NCBI GenBank assembly: GCA_964520905.1 | Contig: CAZFQL010000006.1 | Coordinates: 124,001 to 188,000 of the forward strand | Length of the DNA stretch: 64,000 bases | Source of the DNA: JAGVIE01 sp964520905 | GTDB lineage: Bacteria > Bacteroidota > Ignavibacteria > UBA10030 > SZUA-254 | Direction of reading: 5' to 3' | In this document: one piece after another, positions 63,016 to 64,000 of the stretch | Position numbering within the stretch: position 1 is the first letter of the stretch | Layout: every line of letters begins with the position of its first letter | Position numbers and translations under genes: made by a program | Notes under the pieces: generated by a model | What the model was told of the DNA's origin: nothing | The model's input: only the letters and a program-made list of their open reading frames with translations | Database searches by the model: none

Positions 63016-63432
63016 CTAATTGCTTACCTTTATTGCAACCAGCTTAATAATATTTTTGATGTCTGCTTGCTTCTTCACCTCAATTCGCAACCCTCTTCCT
63101 TCGGCATATCGTTTTGCACTTTTCAATTCTTGGATTATTCGTATAGGTAAATCGCTATCCTCAACTACGCCAACAGCTTTGTCCCCAAATACGAATGCTA
63201 TTCTAAAATACTTCTTACAAGGAGTAAAGAAGAAGAGATTCCTTTTTTTCAAAAGTAACTTTAGTGTCCACCCTGAGCTTGAACTATAGTATTTCCATTC
63301 CTCGGTTAGCTTACCATATTGGTCTTCAAGGGTATTTTTTATCTCTTCCCAATATTTGTATGACTGACCAAGCGCATCTGATAACATCACGTCGCTTGGC
63401 TTAATGGATTTATTGATAAAAATACTTGTCAT
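63016..63432 (-). CDS. DUF3788 family protein
   Basis: The product is 138 residues from ATG 63432 (MTSIFINKSIKPSD), 10 bases after the VOC gene ends; the open frame to 63516 overlaps that gene and is not used. Family features: PSDVMLSDALGQSYKYWEEI, EEWKYYSSSSGWTLKLLLKKRNLFFFTPC, FRIAFVFGDKAVGVVEDS. DUF3788 proteins are small, cytoplasmic, of unknown function and frequent in mobile or integron-borne DNA. Confidence 0.82.
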   Translation of the reverse strand: MTSIFINKSIKPSDVMLSDALGQSYKYWEEIKNTLEDQYGKLTEEWKYYSSSSGWTLKLLLKKRNLFFFTPCKKYFRIAFVFGDKAVGVVEDSDLPIRIIQELKSAKRYAEGRGLRIEVKKQADIKNIIKLVAIKVSN

Positions 63433-63442
63433 ATATTTTTCT

Positions 63443-63835
63443 TCAGCGGCTACCTTCGCTCTTACGAGCAAATGCCAGCACGTGCCCATCAGGATCAAGG
63501 CTATAAGCTGCATCATGTCCCCAATCCCGCGGAGAGAGTGCGCTCAATTCTATTGCACCGTTATCCAGAGCCCTCCGATGATAAACGGCGGGATCATCGG
63601 TGAGCAGATAGAGCTCTGCTCTTGGTATGCCAGCAGCACTTGCTGGATCTGGAAGCTTCGCTCCGAGCAATCGCTTTATGCTTGCTGAAGGCATTAGCCC
63701 AAGAATTGTGCCCTCGCACAGGCGGAACTCCGTCATTCCCGGAACGTCGAGTTGCGGCTTAATGGCAAGCACCCGCTCGTAGAACTTTGAACTCGCCTTT
63801 TGATCCGAAACGTACAGAATTAGGTATGCTTGCAT
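63443..63835 (-). CDS. VOC (glyoxalase/bleomycin-resistance) family protein
   Basis: The product is 130 residues with two beta-alpha-beta-beta-beta modules: AYLILYVSDQKASSKFYERVL with EFRLCEGTILGLM, and AELYLLTDDPAVYHRRALDNGAIE with DWGHDAAYSLDPDGHVLAFA. Conserved metal-site positions of the superfamily may include His in WGHDAAY and Glu in RAELYLL. The substrate is unknown. Codon choice is more GC-rich than in most neighbours, which, with the attC-like edge at the right, hints at acquisition. No clear ribosome site. Confidence 0.85.
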   Translation of the reverse strand: MQAYLILYVSDQKASSKFYERVLAIKPQLDVPGMTEFRLCEGTILGLMPSASIKRLLGAKLPDPASAAGIPRAELYLLTDDPAVYHRRALDNGAIELSALSPRDWGHDAAYSLDPDGHVLAFARKSEGSR

Positions 63836-64000
63836 ATTTTCGTTACTACGTTTGTGTCGTTAAGGGACTGGAACTAAGCTGCATGCAAACGTTCCAGCGC
63901 GTGTGAAATTGTTTTTTAATTTAAAAAATCTGCTTTCGTAACATAAGTAATAATTTGAGAACACACCATTCAAAACGTCAGCTTGAAACGCTGGTTAGGC
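63836..64000. other. upstream region of VOC gene with attC-like right end
   Basis: An inverted repeat CTGGAAC/GTTCCAG lies at about 63869-63898. The last bases of the window read GTCAGCTTGAA, a 6-base spacer, and GTTAGGC, which resembles the 3' half of an integron attC site (L' and R' boxes). The matching 5' half (GCCTAAC...TTCAAGC) was not found in this gap. A similar CGCTGGTTAG occurs at 62998-63006. Confidence 0.35.

Overview
The window looks like a chromosome segment from an AT-rich, Gram-negative member of the Fibrobacterota-Chlorobiota-Bacteroidota group, most probably an Ignavibacteria-like lineage. The main clue is a C-terminal module that recurs in twelve loci (signature NYPNPFNPST, then LKVYNxLGQEV, then SGVYFYRL, then a TKK end). 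This is the type A sorting signal of the type IX secretion system (T9SS). Outer-membrane lipoprotein release genes, TonB/ExbBD and an OmpA protein fit a diderm. No rRNA, tRNA or CRISPR array was recognised.

Layout. 1-3178: a truncated DUF2723 membrane glycosyltransferase (minus) and a secreted phospholipase D-like protein (plus). 3528-25081: a long plus-strand island of secreted and surface proteins. It holds small T9SS cargo, a LamG protein, beta-propellers, a 1357-residue repeat fibre ending in an S74 autoprocessing chaperone, a subtilase with a dockerin-like segment, a protein with three cohesin-like domains, an OmpA protein, and several damaged genes. A bidirectional hairpin at 25106-25142 closes it. 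25197-33130 (minus): membrane pyrophosphatase hppA, then an exbB-exbD-exbD-tonB-small membrane protein-phosphate-binding lipoprotein-TPR operon, and a STAS protein. 33386-37808: a sigma54-type activator with its histidine kinase, plus two stand-alone receivers. 37844-43631 (minus): a Lol-type ABC operon downstream of prfB (with its +1 frameshift site) and a HepT/MntA pair. 43925-48774 (plus): a propeller-type hybrid sensor kinase and a NarL-type regulator, separated by a REP-associated tyrosine transposase flanked by two REP arrays. 49145-57174 (plus): a second surface-protein island built from the same families as the first. 57421-63835 (minus): small membrane and secreted proteins, a SpoIIE-type phosphatase, an XRE regulator with a palindromic operator, and a possible integron-like segment at the right edge.

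The two surface islands seem to evolve by module shuffling. Near-identical sorting-signal DNA is attached to unrelated mature domains, one sorting signal is orphaned, one is cut off by an extra 8-bp repeat unit, and short GC-rich palindromes have landed in frame inside at least five coding regions. The strongest leads are these in-frame palindromes, the RAYT/REP locus splitting a two-component pair, the 8-bp repeat switch-like frameshift, the adjacent dockerin-like protease and cohesin-like protein, and the operator overlapping the XRE promoter.
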